A DNA stretch of 64,000 nt, from positions 4,287,501 through 4,351,500 of the forward strand of contig LR746278.1 of assembly GCA_902729315.2 (NCBI GenBank). The letters run 5' to 3'. Under the pieces are notes generated by a model that was not told the DNA's origin, ran no database searches, and saw only the letters and a program-made list of their open reading frames with translations. Source of the stretch: Spirodela intermedia. Taxonomy: Eukaryota; Streptophyta; Magnoliopsida; Alismatales; Araceae. The translations under genes and the position numbers were made by a program. Positions 1-13,376 of the stretch are shown piece by piece (position 1 is the first letter of the stretch; each line of letters opens with the position of its first letter).

Positions 1-297
1 CAATTTCTCTTCTCTTGATTTAAAATATGAATCAATGATTTCAATAAATTTTCATTTGTAATGATCAAAATCAAGGGCATCAACAAGGTCAACCATATAA
101 GATATTTTGGGTCACTCTCTATCAAGCTTTTTGCATTCTCAACTACTTTGACCACATTGGCCTACTAAATTTCTACCCTCACCCACTCCAAGGGTGAAGG
201 CAAATCTCATTGTCATCTCATTCATCTTTATTAACTATTTCTCCACAACTTGTGGGCATTGGCTTCAATGAGTTATTCCTACATCTTCTGAATACTT
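1..297. repeat. Dispersed repeat, copy A, first fragment
   Basis: This stretch matches 19981-20210 in the same orientation, with substitutions and an internal block of roughly 60-70 bases that is missing from the second copy. The shared part includes the run from 'caagggtgaaggcaaatctc' to the 'catcttctgaata' end. In copy B it continues directly into sequence that here is found only from 6191 on. It is AT-rich with no intact ORF. It is probably transposon-derived, but its class was not determined. Confidence 0.75.
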
Positions 298-1731
298 TAA
301 GTTTGATTTACTTAGCATGACCAAAAATTGAGTATTATGACACAATATTATTAGAGGGTACAAATCTAGTTTCTTTCCAAATAGAAGAAGGCATTTCTTG
401 TCTTTAAATACATGAAGAGGATAACCTACATGTGCAGTTCACAAATACTTGCTGATTGTTGTTTGCGTCAGACTTGGCATAGATCTCTATAACATGCTTT
501 CACAACATTTTCTGCACTTGTCACCTAAAGCTTGACTCCAATTGTCTCATCCATGCTTTTGAAATGTCACCTTGTTATTCCACTTAGTACCTAGTTTACA
601 TTGTCCTTGCAGTAGTCACATATATCTGTCAAGTATTCCCCTCCAACTAAGTGTGAGTTCTTCAGATGCCCCTCCACACTTGCCATGTCATAACTTGGAT
701 ATGGACAACTCTACAACAGCCAGGCTTGCATGGATGCATGTCTCTTGTCGAGTCACACTCTTACGCAAGTCAATTGTGGCATCACACAACATGTGTGCAT
801 GCCACAGCTCAATGCAGAATGTTCAATAACCCTATAACAATATAAGGACCTCAAGTATAGGTTTTAAACATATTGGTGCTCTCACAAGAAGGCTTTGGCA
901 ATATTGAGAGGGAACAAGGAAAGAGCTTGCTGTGAAATAAAACTAAAGTGTTATAAACATCACTAGTGGATCAAAATCGTAATATGTGAAATCAATATAA
1001 AGAAGATGAAAATTTTGAATCCAAATGAAAAGGCACTAAAAATTGAACACCAAGACTTGCGTGCTTTGGAGAAATCATCCTAAATATGCAAAGAGAGCTG
1101 AAATATTTCTTTGAAAAAATAATAAATGGAAAGAGTGCCTTACAAAATATATGGATATCCTTTTTTCTTTCAATGCATAATGTCTTCCTCTTCAAGTAGA
1201 AAAGAAAGGCTAAAAATAGAAGAAGTAGAATCCTCCTCTTCTCTCACTAGCCCAACATCTTCTTTCACCCTTCTCACTCTACGACTCTTCCCAACTCTCA
1301 CTAATCCATAGGATACCTTTTCCTGCATCCCTCTCCTGGAGGAAAAGGAGGGAGAGAAACCAAGAGAGAGAATGAGGGCGGTTATAGCACGCCCTGTTGT
1401 TTCTTGGGCCGTTTATAACGCCCCACTAGTTAAATGAGTCAAGAAACAACAGGAGCCCTCTTCACTAGAGATAGATAGATATGAACATAAATATGCCTTA
1501 GATGAATAAAGAGAAAGAATTGGCAAATTGATTACCGAATTTGGATTGACGAGCTTGATCACTCATTATTGATTGCGGGATGATTGGATCATACAAATTT
1601 ATTCAATGTTTGGGGCTGTCGCCATGGGAGGAGATATTGCTAATGATTTGGGTCCAGCAAATCAGCGTGCGTGGTTTGATTTTGGCCCTTTGCAGTGCAA
1701 TTTGGGTGGGGAGGAAGCAGGAGAAGATTGC
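298..1731. other. Intergenic, AT-rich, no gene seen
   Basis: Short ORFs here (for example 572-829 and 1126-1311) have no recognisable motif and no coding character. The right part is the 3' flank of the minus-strand ubiquitin-like gene and contains the inverted repeat described at 1376-1453. Nothing else is supported. Confidence 0.6.
1376..1453. repeat. Imperfect inverted repeat (hairpin potential)
   Basis: Perfect 14-base arms, CCTGTTGTTTCTTG at 1393-1406 and its reverse complement at 1440-1453, enclose a second, weaker pair (GGCGGTTATA near 1378 against TTATAACGCC near 1413-1422). It lies about 280-350 bases downstream of the stop codon of the minus-strand ubiquitin-like gene. It could be a terminator-like or 3'UTR hairpin or the relic of a small inverted-repeat element. 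Confidence 0.5.
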
Positions 1732-2334
1732 TCAGGAGCCGGAGGTGACGCTGCCATTGAAGATCTCGATGGTGTCCCCATGGCGGACGTCGTGCCAGCG
1801 AAAGGAGCGGTCCTCGTCCATCACGTTCTGCCTGTAGATGAAGAAGTAACCCTCAGCCGGGAGATTGACCTGCTGCTTCTCCTGCAGCCTTATCAGCTCC
1901 CTCCTCAGCTCCTTGACGTTCTCCCACCCATTGACTTCAACTGCTATCTTCTTCGTTCCGCATTTGGGCAGCACCATTACCCTAAGCCGCTTTGCAGACG
2001 GCGACGGCGAATGGAGTTGACGCGGCGGCATCTCCGACTGGTCCACGGGCTCCTCTGCCTTCAAGGCGGGTCTCTCCGCGCTGAACTCCGGCGGCATCTC
2101 TAGGAAAAGACGGACTCTGGAGTCCTGGAGGATGCCGTAGTGCTCTGTGTTGTGGTGATCTTCCAAAACCCGGCCCTCGAAGACGAGCCTCTGCCGGGCC
2201 ACAGGGAAGCCATGGAACTTCTGGATCATCTCCTTCATCTCTTGGACGGTGGCAAAGAACCAGACCTCGATAATGAAGACCCTGCCTTCCGGGGTCTCGA
2301 ATGTCACGTCCATGGCTTCTTCTTCCCTCTCCAA
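1732..2334 (-). CDS. Tandem ubiquitin-like domain protein
   Basis: Single-exon gene of 200 codons. Residues 8-81 form a first ubiquitin-like fold: it starts MDVTFETPEG, has the acidic/hydrophobic pattern of helix 1 (VQEMKEMIQKFHGFPV), then RLVFEGRVLED and YGILQDSRVRLFLEM, matching ubiquitin strand and turn order. Residues 117-193 form a second, more diverged ubiquitin-like domain (LRVMVLPKCGTKKIAVEV ... HDVRHGDTIEIF). A proline/serine-rich linker joins them. There is no C-terminal Gly-Gly, so the protein is probably not conjugated to substrates; family knowledge suggests an adaptor-like role in ubiquitin or proteasome biology. The start may be Met1 (2334) or Met8 (2313): related plant proteins begin at the MDV, and MEREEEA may be leader. 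The upstream flank (minus sense) contains a long (GA)n tract. The exact family member and function are unknown. Confidence 0.85.
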   Translation of the reverse strand: MEREEEAMDVTFETPEGRVFIIEVWFFATVQEMKEMIQKFHGFPVARQRLVFEGRVLEDHHNTEHYGILQDSRVRLFLEMPPEFSAERPALKAEEPVDQSEMPPRQLHSPSPSAKRLRVMVLPKCGTKKIAVEVNGWENVKELRRELIRLQEKQQVNLPAEGYFFIYRQNVMDEDRSFRWHDVRHGDTIEIFNGSVTSGS

Positions 2335-2503
2335 TTACCACGTTCGTGACCTTCTTATCCCTGGATTGCACCTCTCGTTTTCCATCTCCCTGCGAACGAG
2401 AACGGACCTACTTATTCGGAAGCAGTTTCTCCTCCCATAGACTCGCCAGTTGGTTACAAAAGAAGCTTCTCCATTCAGACGGTTAGGAGCCGATACCCAG
2501 ATC

Positions 2504-2506
<3 letters not shown>

Positions 2507-2558
<52 letters not shown>

Positions 2559-2615
2559 TCCGTCCGTCCGTCCCTCTCTCTCTTTCTCTCTCTCCCCCTC
2601 TCGCTCTCTCTCTCG
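2507..2615. repeat. (CT)n microsatellite upstream of ubiquitin-like gene
   Basis: A nearly uninterrupted (CT)n run to about 2553 continues as CT-rich sequence with CCGT and CCCC interruptions to 2615. It sits about 170-280 bases upstream of the minus-strand start codon, so it is probably promoter or 5' leader and reads (GA)n in the gene's sense. Confidence 0.9.
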
Positions 2616-2619
2616 TGGT

Positions 2620-3540
2620 ATCGGCGACCATGGCAAGAACAACCATCGCAAGTCTTTCATGGAAACGGTGAGTTTAGGATTCTTGAAAGGCACAGTGGCG
2701 ACAACGCACGTAGAGCGGCTTTCAGAGATAAACAAGATTTAAAAAACCTAATGCCTGACTGAACTCTACCCGAGTGTGTCGTTTCTAAGTGGGGTCAGTT
2801 CCCTCTAGCTCAGTCACCCTGACTACACCAGGCTCTCGACATGATCCACAGCCAGAGGAGGGGTCCCCGCCATCAGGGTCCCCCCTGTGCCGCCATGCAG
2901 GCTGTCGTAGAGCACCCATGGCTCCGCCATCTCCTTCCGCCGCCACCGTTCCACCATCCGGTCGCCCCACCGCCGCCGTCTCTATCCGTGTCGCCATCCG
3001 CCGCCCAGCCTTCGCCCTTCGCCGCCACCGTCGCACTCTTCCTCCGCCAACGCCTTCTCCTCCCGGCACCGTGTTCCGCCTTCCGCCGCTGCCGTTGCCG
3101 CCGTCTCCTTTCGGCGCCGCCGTTCCACCGTTTCCGCCGCCCAGCCTTCGCCCTCCGTTGCCATCACCGCCACTGTCCGCCGCCATCATTCCTTCTCTCC
3201 TCCCCGACGCTCCGGTTTTCGGAGTCAGCCGCCGGTTCGGCGCTCTAGGAGCAGTTAGGGCTTAAAACCGGCGACCCATTGTTGGGCCGTACTTCCCCAG
3301 GCCCATTACTGGGGTTATCTCCTTCCCCACCCACGGGGTTGTCTCTGGGTCGGGTCCGTACCCGCTATGCAGATCCCACGGGTCCGAGATGTAGTCGACC
3401 AGCATCCAGCCCTCCGTTTGTCCAGCGCCGAACGGCCTCTTCGCAGTCAACATTCAGTGACTCAACTCGATTAATGGACAACGAGTCATCTCAGTCAGGG
3501 GTCAACGACTCCATTCGGTCAACGGTCAACGATTGACCTA
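2620..3540. other. GC-rich island with open frames, no recognised gene
   Basis: From about 2790 to 3260 the DNA is very C- and G-rich, with repeated CCGCC/GCCGCC words, in strong contrast to its surroundings. Frames stay open on both strands (158, 135 and 134 codons), as expected when stops are depleted by base composition. The predicted proteins are proline/arginine or glycine runs without domain structure. A short stretch near 2825 (ACACCAGGCTC...CATGA) recurs near 27306, which suggests a transposon-derived sequence rather than a gene. The tail (3280-3535) has GGTCAAC-type words. Confidence 0.4.
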
Positions 3541-4559
3541 CTCTGACCATGATATATCTGCTTTCTTCTTTCCACAACTAGTTCTCTAGTTTCTCAAGCT
3601 TGGTATTCCTTACTTTTAGTATATTATTTTTTTCATCATCTCCTCTGAGTGATCTCATGGGATAACCACTATTTTCATACATTGCATGATCCATCCTTGC
3701 GATAAGTTAAATCTGCATTGTTAATTACGAGCACCCTATGTTTGATGGTTTGTTCAAATCACCTGCTTGTGGATGATTTTGAGTCAGACTTAGATGTCTT
3801 CTTTTTTCTATTTCGGATAGCATTTGTGGTTTCTACATCATTTATTTGAGTTTCCTTGCATTCTCATTTTCACCCTTGTCATGAATATTGAAGACTTACC
3901 CATTGGGAATGGCGATGGACGTCACACAGCCGGTTTGGAGTGACTGGTGATGGGATTTGCATAGGAGAACCCAAGTGGAAGGGTTGACCAAGACTAGGCC
4001 ATTGCAAGATTGCAACTTGGTGCAAGGTTAGATTCAGATGAGTTCCCCTCTCTGATGACAAGGCCATCTCAATGGTGAACTCTATCCATCCTTGTCCATG
4101 CAGATAGGTCTGCCTCTATTGAAACATACAAAGATGATGTCAAGGTGGCCATCCTCAATAACTTCAGATGTTGCAAATAGAGAGAAAATACAACCAGATT
4201 GGAGGGAGAAGAGGACTGTAATAGAGGAGGAAAAGAGGATTAGTGGAGCAAAAAATGTTGTAAGAAATCAAATGTCTCAAACTATTTACAATAGAGGAGA
4301 GTGAGGGTTTTATATGGAGAAGAGAAAAGGGGATAAAGCAGACTTGCCCATTTCAACTCGACAACACTTAAAACTCAGTCATAAATGCTTTTATTCTACC
4401 TCCATGACTTTGGCATCTTCTTCTTTTTACTTTCAACCATTTTACATTAATTTTCAACATTCCCCCTTAACACAAAATATCTAATACTAAGTGATTCACA
4501 AACTTTGTTAAATTTTAGGTAACTCCATGACTTTGTAAAACTACTTACAGCATGATTAT

Positions 4560-5345
4560 TTGCTGATCAACAATATCCTCTACATCTTTTTTCATCCATA
4601 TTTACATATTGTGATGTCATTGATAGCTTAATATACTCTGCTTCAAATGATAATAACATCATTGTTTTTTGCTTTTTAAAAGTTTATGACATTACACCTG
4701 AATAAACATTGAGAATAAACCTACTAGTTATTTTCCTATCATCTATAGATTTTTTTTAATCACCATTAATAGAACTAGAAATTTTAAATATTCCAAGAAA
4801 GATTCCTTAGGTTAAGGTTTGCAAATGTAATAGACCACTTAGAGGAGCCCAGAATCATCGCAATTAAAAGAACATGTTTACAGAAAATTTCATAGTTGAT
4901 TATCTGTCAAATGTAGTGAAGAATTTATTTTTTTGCTCCAAGATAATGAAAAATTTGGAACCAGAAATCAAGCTAAAATGAATATTATATCAAGCTAATG
5001 ATGAGTTAAATAATAAAAACCAACAAATCAACTTCTATTAAAAATATTTATCTACTTTTCTAGTCTCTCCATCAAGGCATAATTTGCCATAAATGTACAT
5101 TGGAGTAGATTTTTTTCATAGATTTAATATATAATTCAATATGTTCAATTTTTTAGTAGATTAAATATATAATTATGAAATAATATATGTAGACTACTAC
5201 CATTTTGAATAATTTGGAACCTATTAAAATAATACACTAATCTCAAATATCTCATATCAAAATCAGTCATCATAAAAGACTTGAATTTAAATATCAATAA
5301 AGAAGATAATCCAACATGTACAATGTCATCAACATATACATAGTA
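4560..5345 (-). mobile_element. Decayed Ty1/copia pol fragment (RT and RNase H)
   Basis: Read on the minus strand, 5325-5336 encodes YVDD, the reverse-transcriptase catalytic motif of copia elements, in the context YVYVDDIVHVG. It is followed in a shifted frame by MMTDFDMRYL...YYF, the copia 'M..F.M..LG...YFLG' block. Further along, 4600-4770 encodes DDRK-TSRF ... LLSFEAEYIKLS, which matches the copia RNase H 'DDRKSTSG ... SSTEAEY' region. Several stops and frameshifts interrupt the frame, so it is a dead relic. No LTR was delimited. The sequence on either side (3540-4560 and 5346-6190) is AT-rich and probably belongs to the same or related elements. Confidence 0.85.
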
Positions 5346-6190
5346 TGAGTTAGCCCACTTCAGCCCAACACACCTAACTCAGTCATAAATGTTCCCATTT
5401 TGCATCCATGATGTTGACACATTTTCCTTAATTATTAGCATGGAGATGATGCTAAAAGTGGCCATCCTTGATGCCTTTAGGTGGATGGATTCAAAAGAGG
5501 GGCCATTGATGGAGGCACTCCATAGCCTACCAAGGCTCCAAAATCGAAGGAGGCTCTTGATAGATAGTTTGATGAGGTTCTTATCAATGATGAAACTCAT
5601 GAGGGTTTTCAAACTTCCTCTTTCATTTCATGGTGTAGCAGAAGTCAAGAAAAATAAAATGTAACCTTAGAATGTACAAGGAAGAAATACAAAATCTTTG
5701 AATCTACACAGAGTGAATCACTCCTTTAGTTCACTAGAGATAAGTAAATATAATTCTAGGAATAAAGAGGCACATTTTAAAAAAATATTTGACTCTTTTA
5801 ATAGAAAAAACTATATTTTTAGACTTGCTTAAAAATTAAACTTATTAGAAGAGCTTATGAAAGAAAATAATTAAATGATGAATTAACACAAGTTTAGTGC
5901 TGCAATCTAGACCATCACTCTCTAATTACCAAATAAATCATGAATAAGCCCAGTACGTTTCAACTTTAGTAATAACACCCTCAAGAATGTGGCCTCTAGT
6001 TTTCAACCTTCTTGTTCTATAATGGCTTTAAATAGAAATAGACTTAGGTTATTAGATGAATATCAAACAACAAACCAAATGTCATGAAATGGGAAGCCTA
6101 AAATCTTTGCATCTTTTACTAACTGATTGTAGTTAGGAATGAGTTAGATTTAGTCCAAAAATAAGCAAAGGGGACTACTGGCATAAACAT

Positions 6191-7812
6191 AATGAAATAG
6201 AGATTAAAAGAAAATATGGTGTTGTAAAAAACTCAACAATTAAAGATGGGTCAAAAACATTAAAGTAAAACATCTTAAGGATGTATAATGCTGATTTATT
6301 AGCATTAAAATCACATAGAATTTTATGGTTAGTAGAGAAGCAATGGTTTTAGTGATGATATTATTGATTCTTACTATTCTATTAATCATAAAGTATAGGA
6401 CAATGTAACATGACAAGACTTCAAATAGTATGAAGGTTGAAAATTTATCAAAAAACTAACCTTATTATGGTATCTTCCAAGTGTTGGATTTTAAGCTGCA
6501 CAAATCAAGGACTAGGATTCAATTGATTTGATTATAATTTGACTTCAGTCAACTATTTCTAAGATATCTCATTTTTCATTCAAATCCTACATCATCTAGT
6601 ATTTCTAGATCTAAAGATATTATACTCTAGGATTTTTGAAGTGCTTTGGTTCATTGCCTAATTTCCACTTTTCAAAAACTCCATTCTTAGATTTAACTAG
6701 ATTGAACTTCATGATCACAATTGTTAATTACTAAGTTCAATTCCCACAAATTTTTTTACCTTTAACTATTCTTCTATACTTATAGCTCTATGTGACCAAA
6801 TCTTAGCCATTCCTAAATATTTGAATAAAGTGTTCAGCTCCCATGAATGATTAAAATAAATATAATCACAAGGTTACCTCACAAAGACTAAAGAATAATT
6901 TTCATTGAGATATGTTTTTGGAAAATTATGTTAACTTGAAGTAAATATAGAAATTCAATGAAGAGGATGATGATCTAAACTAGATTCTTGATGTCCTCTT
7001 CTCAAAATGATATTGTTTAAATGTTGAAGTTGTTGTCATTTCGATATGGTTAAGGAAGAACACTCGTTACTTGAAAACGCCTCATCAACCCAATTCAATC
7101 ATGTTACTCGACCAGAAAGAAAAATCTCTCAAACTCTCACAAAAATTTCTATAATTAATATCAACAAACCTCTTGAGATCATAAAGAGGTTAAAGGTGAT
7201 TTGTCTCAACTTAGAGATAGATGAAGTTCAAAAGTTTCTCCTATTTCTACTATCTCAACATTCAAAATTCAAAATTAGTTCAGAAAACAATACATGTCCA
7301 TGAAGGGTTCAGATATCCTCTAGAGAAAATAATACATGCTATTATTAAGCAGTAATATCTATATTTCATGTGTGGTTCACTCAATTCTAGTAGAGAATCA
7401 TTAAAATAGAACCAATGATAAATATATAAATAAAGTAAAGGATTTGACATACAAAACTTATTAAAATTGTCTAAACAATATATAATTTTTAAGTAGATAC
7501 AATGAATCATCATTTCAACATGTAAAATTATAGTTTCACATGTATAAATATTTAAAATATTTTCTAGAAGATATTCAATAATATGCAAAAGAAATTATGC
7601 AACAGAATAAATGATACAAATGCAACCAATTAATTTGTTACCAAAAATATTGGAAAGTTATGATCTAACATCATGAACACAATAGATTGAGTAAACTTTC
7701 ATACTTAAGTTTTACATCAAGAATTGTTATTAATTCATGTGGTAATCTTTACTTTCTCAATGTGGTATATTCTCTAAATATTGATAGTTTATACCATAAT
7801 ATACTAAATAAT
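6191..7812. repeat. Dispersed repeat, copy A, second fragment
   Basis: About 1.6 kb matching 20211-21743 in the same orientation, visually at well over 90 percent identity with small indels; copy B lacks about 100 bases near 7640-7740. The right end of the match is near 'atactaaataat'. No intact ORF is present; the longest open stretch (7046-7303) is short and AT-rich. In copy B this piece joins directly to the equivalent of 1-297. It may be the gag/integrase side of a decayed retroelement, but no motif was confirmed. Confidence 0.8.
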
Positions 7813-8987
7813 ATGAGGAAAGATTCAATTATTACATGGGGCCTTTGATTGAGTCTCTTTTAAGATCATGGAGCAGGTCATGGACCTTAGTAAGAGATGA
7901 CTGAATCCAGCAGTGCCATTCAGAAAAGAAGATCATATGGACAACAGCTGATTGGAGGGTTGTGAACATTTGTTTAATCCATTTATATCGTGGACTAGGT
8001 CTCTCCATTGCTATCTCTCTTTTTGTCCGTTTGTCTCTCCTTCTCCAGGATGGTCCAGACCCCACAGACATGTTTTCTAGCAATACGAAATGCAATGCGC
8101 TTTATGAGAGAAACCGACCACACAAAAATCCCAATAGAGATCTGTCATAGTATGCACTTCCTTCGATCACTTTTCAGCCACAGAGAGTCGTTACTCTCTC
8201 CCTCCACGCACAGGACTTTTCTCACATCCTCCATCGTGTGGGTCTTAAGTTGTTCCTCCAAGCAACTGCTCCCTCATTTTATGTGGAGGACCACCGCAAT
8301 TGTCGTCGTAGTTTGTGACATGGGGTTACCGTATTTGCGTATAAACGCATCGAAATCAATCACCCAGCGGTCATTACGGTCTTCACCGTTTCGTTTCTCT
8401 CTCTAATATTAAAAACGTGTGTACAAACTTTATAATTTCCAACGATACGACTCTGCTGTCTCTCAATTTTGTATTGCTGGTGTTTGCAACCGACAAGAAA
8501 AGATAGCCTTGTCGGAAGTCAGATGTCTGGGGATTTGGGCGTTGGGAAGGAGTTTATCCAATGAAAGCCCAAGAAAATGGACTCTTAATGAGGCTCGGCC
8601 GTCCAGCTCACTGTATGGTTGACCTAAACGGTAGAGGTGGGGGTGCCACAGGGTCCTACTCGTGCCCTACTGAAGCCCAAGTTTGACCAATATATGCATC
8701 ATGGGCAACTCGGGAGATTCAGTTCGGTCCATGCTATTTGGAGAAAAAATGGCTATTTTTTCTGATTTCCATGAAAATACCGATGACTAGGGGTATCAGT
8801 TCTCCGGATCAAGTCCGAAGCACATTCTGCCCCAATATCTGTGGCTCGGACCCAGAACTCAAGCTCAGAAAGAAGAAAACTCTGGTTCAGTCTAGGTAGC
8901 CTTTATCTAAGCCGACCAAATCTAGGCCCAGAGCCTAGGACCTATTTTTCTTGATATACGACTGTTTAGGAAAACATCTAGTATGCC

Positions 8988-9116
<129 letters not shown>

Positions 9117-10639
9117 GCGTATGTGTATGTCTGTATCTGTCACGTATGGATATGGAGAACCGGGGCAGTCCTACTCACGCAATGCTTAGCGGTCAACCCA
9201 TTGGCCATTGGCTGGCTCTTGTGTAGCCCAGAACCTAATAAAAGCCGAACATGGTCAGGCTGAAGTTAGACGACCTGCTTTTTAATATATTCAAGCTTGT
9301 CAGAATGACCGTTCGTGCTCGATCGACATGGAGAAGAAGTGCTCAATATTTCATTATCCGGGACCTACGATATCTTCCTGCTGGAAGAGTCACTGCGGGG
9401 TACGCTAAGATTCGCCAACTGGTCTGAGGAATTCAAGTTTTCTGAAGATGATTCGGGTTTTGGAATCTAACGACTTCCCGATTCCAAAACCTCTTTAATA
9501 TTGTATAGTATGCTGATTGAACGATAGCCTTTAAAAAGCCTTCCAAACGTTTCTATTACGAATACTCTTAGAAACTTCACCTAATACTTACTGTTTGGTC
9601 ATTTATTTGAGAAGGATAAAGCCAGAGCCTGATTAACTAATAGAATCCATGGGGCATCCATGAGCATATTTGGATAGTCTGCTCTTTTCCACCGTAATGA
9701 GATTCTATATAAATATTAAGAAACGTCAGGTCCTTCCCTGCAGTTCTCTGGAGCCCTAATCTCGGTCATTTCTCCAGAGTGCGTATGACCATTTTGGTGA
9801 GCCGGTCAATGCTTGAGTTCGAAGGCGAAGAAGAAACTTTCTCTGGGATTAACCAAGGCCATAGTGAGCTTTGTGAAGTTCAGTCCCATGTCCATGAGGA
9901 AGAGCTTTCGTCCATCTTGGTATTGGGGCTAACCCCACTATCGATAATTCCCATTTGGGTTCTCACTTGCTACATATATCTGAATTGAAAAGGGTGAAAG
10001 TATTTCGGGCGAGATCAGAAAACCAAGCAACAGAGACCACCCGTTTATTCTAGGCTTGGTCGATGGTTTGTCAAGCTCTGGGTTATCAGTCAGGAAAGGA
10101 AAGGGATGGCTCTGTACTCTATCGTAGTGTAGCTCCGGCAGCTAGCCACCGGGCGGTCGCCTCTGGCCCAATCTTCCCCATGATCCTTCTATTGAAGCAT
10201 ATGTTTCCTCCCAATCATAGAAACGTGCTGCTTTTGACCCAGACTGCGACAAGTCTTTGACTTGAGCCGTGTGCTATGTGTGCTGTGTGGACGCCAGGTC
10301 AAGATGAGTAATGAGAACATTTTCGTGGGCTCATTTTTTTGGCCCAAGTAGGGAAAGGAATGGGGGGAGGAGTTGTGAAGAATGATCTATTGGGCCTTAA
10401 TAGGCTCTAGTGGGCTCTTCGGCAGGTACCAGGATCCAACTTCGAGGGTTGTAAGACAATATTCTCGCTCTTGAAAGATGTGCGACTGTGGACATGGCAG
10501 CATTCTATGAACTATGTTAAATCTGGTGTGCTCCCCTGTTTTCACCTCTCCCTCTTCTCTCTCTTGTGTGTTTTGCATCATTCTTCTGCGATGTTGGAAC
10601 AGGAACGAGGACGCTTTCTTTCCGTAACAAAGGGGAGGT

Positions 10640-10651
10640 GAGGGAGGGAGG

Positions 10652-10694
<43 letters not shown>
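10640..10694. repeat. (GGGA)n(GA)n microsatellite
   Basis: GGGA units grade into about 20 GA units. A short (GA)n tract also occurs at 11931-11951, just beyond the 3' end of the peroxidase gene. Confidence 0.9.
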
Positions 10695-12007
10695 AAACTC
10701 GTAACGAGGAGAATTCGGACATCTAAACTACTTGCTAGACTAACATGACATCAAACCTACAACAATCAACTATTTGAGAAATGTCATTCGTTCATAATCC
10801 TTGGCGCACCACCCCGCACCAGGAGGTTTGTTCATTGGTAGGTTGGGCATCCAGCGGTGGTATGGAAGAACCACGTTTCTTTTCCCTTTTCAATGAAAGA
10901 GCATTCTGACGTCGATATGTCGTATTAAACTTTAGTGTCTGTCACCTAAAAACTTAAGAGGTGAGAATCCAAGTCTATGGACTTCGCTACCACGTCAAAA
11001 AAATGTAAGACCAAAGTTAACCTTGGTACCGAATACATACAACCTATCCGCATAATTATATGATATTTTGATTCCTTTGAATTTGATACTTAGATCGATG
11101 AGATACTGGAATCAATGCCCGTTATGTGAGATCGCTTCGAAAACTTCCTGGAAATCACAGATCAAGAGCAATGCATCGGACATGATTTGTATCCTCTGAT
11201 CAAATTTTATAAATTCTATTAAATTTCACAGCTGTGTGTAAGATAGTCTCTCTCTGCCCCGTATATCAACTGTCATCAAATCCATACGGAAACATCAAAT
11301 CCAGCAATGATACCCTTTTTAAAACCAAAGATATAATAGAAAATCTATAAACTCAACCAGCACAGTGGGCATCAACGAAATTCATACTGTTGACTTGTCC
11401 TTTAAGTTTACAGGGAAATGGCGTCCACTTCAACCAATCGTTATTCAATATTCAATGTCAGTAGAACGTCTTTTATATAGCTAGTGGGACAGTGTTGCTT
11501 ACCGTGTTACCGCGGGGGGGTGAGAGAGGGAGAGCCTTACTACTGATCACTTGATAAATATTTGAATCTGTTTCTGACACATTTTGATTAATCCTACGAA
11601 GTTATCCATATCTTATTTTTCGTCCAAGCCCTAGTAAGGTTTTGCCAGGTCAACTTTCGAATTCCCGTGATACAACTACCCCAACTACGAAGAGGCATTA
11701 CCACGTGTTTTCAGTACCTCAAGGCCAGACTCTGGTAAATCTCCAACCTAGCCGGGGAATAATAATTGGCACGGTTATTCTCCACTTCCTTGGCCCAGTG
11801 ACTCTTACATAGGTTTCTTCGTAAAGGATCGAAAGTGACAATAAATGCGAAATAAGAGAAATTGCAATTCAAATTTGATGGTTATCGTGACCTAAAGCTG
11901 TGCACAATTGTCCATAAGAACTGGAACAAGAGAGAGAGAGAGAGAGAGAGAAGGGAAACCAAACCCTTCTGCCTTATTTCTTCCCATTTGGCAAACTTGT
12001 GAAAACC

Positions 12008-13294
<1,287 letters not shown>

Positions 13295-13367
13295 GTCTTT
13301 TAGGTAACCGACAGGAAGGCTCTGAGGAATGCGGATGGGAATGTCTCTCTCCCTTGTTCCTCAGTTC

Positions 13368-13374
13368 CTTTATA
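13368..13374 (-). promoter_or_regulatory. TATA box of the peroxidase gene
   Basis: The minus strand reads CTATAAAGG here, about 75 bases upstream of the peroxidase ATG. That allows a start site near 13340 and a leader of about 45 bases. Position and consensus both fit a core promoter. Confidence 0.6.
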
Positions 13375-13376
13375 GT

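Noticed and set aside
2785..3265. Proline/arginine- and glycine-rich frames on both strands
   Set aside because: Open because of extreme GC content; no domain, no splice context and both strands equally open.
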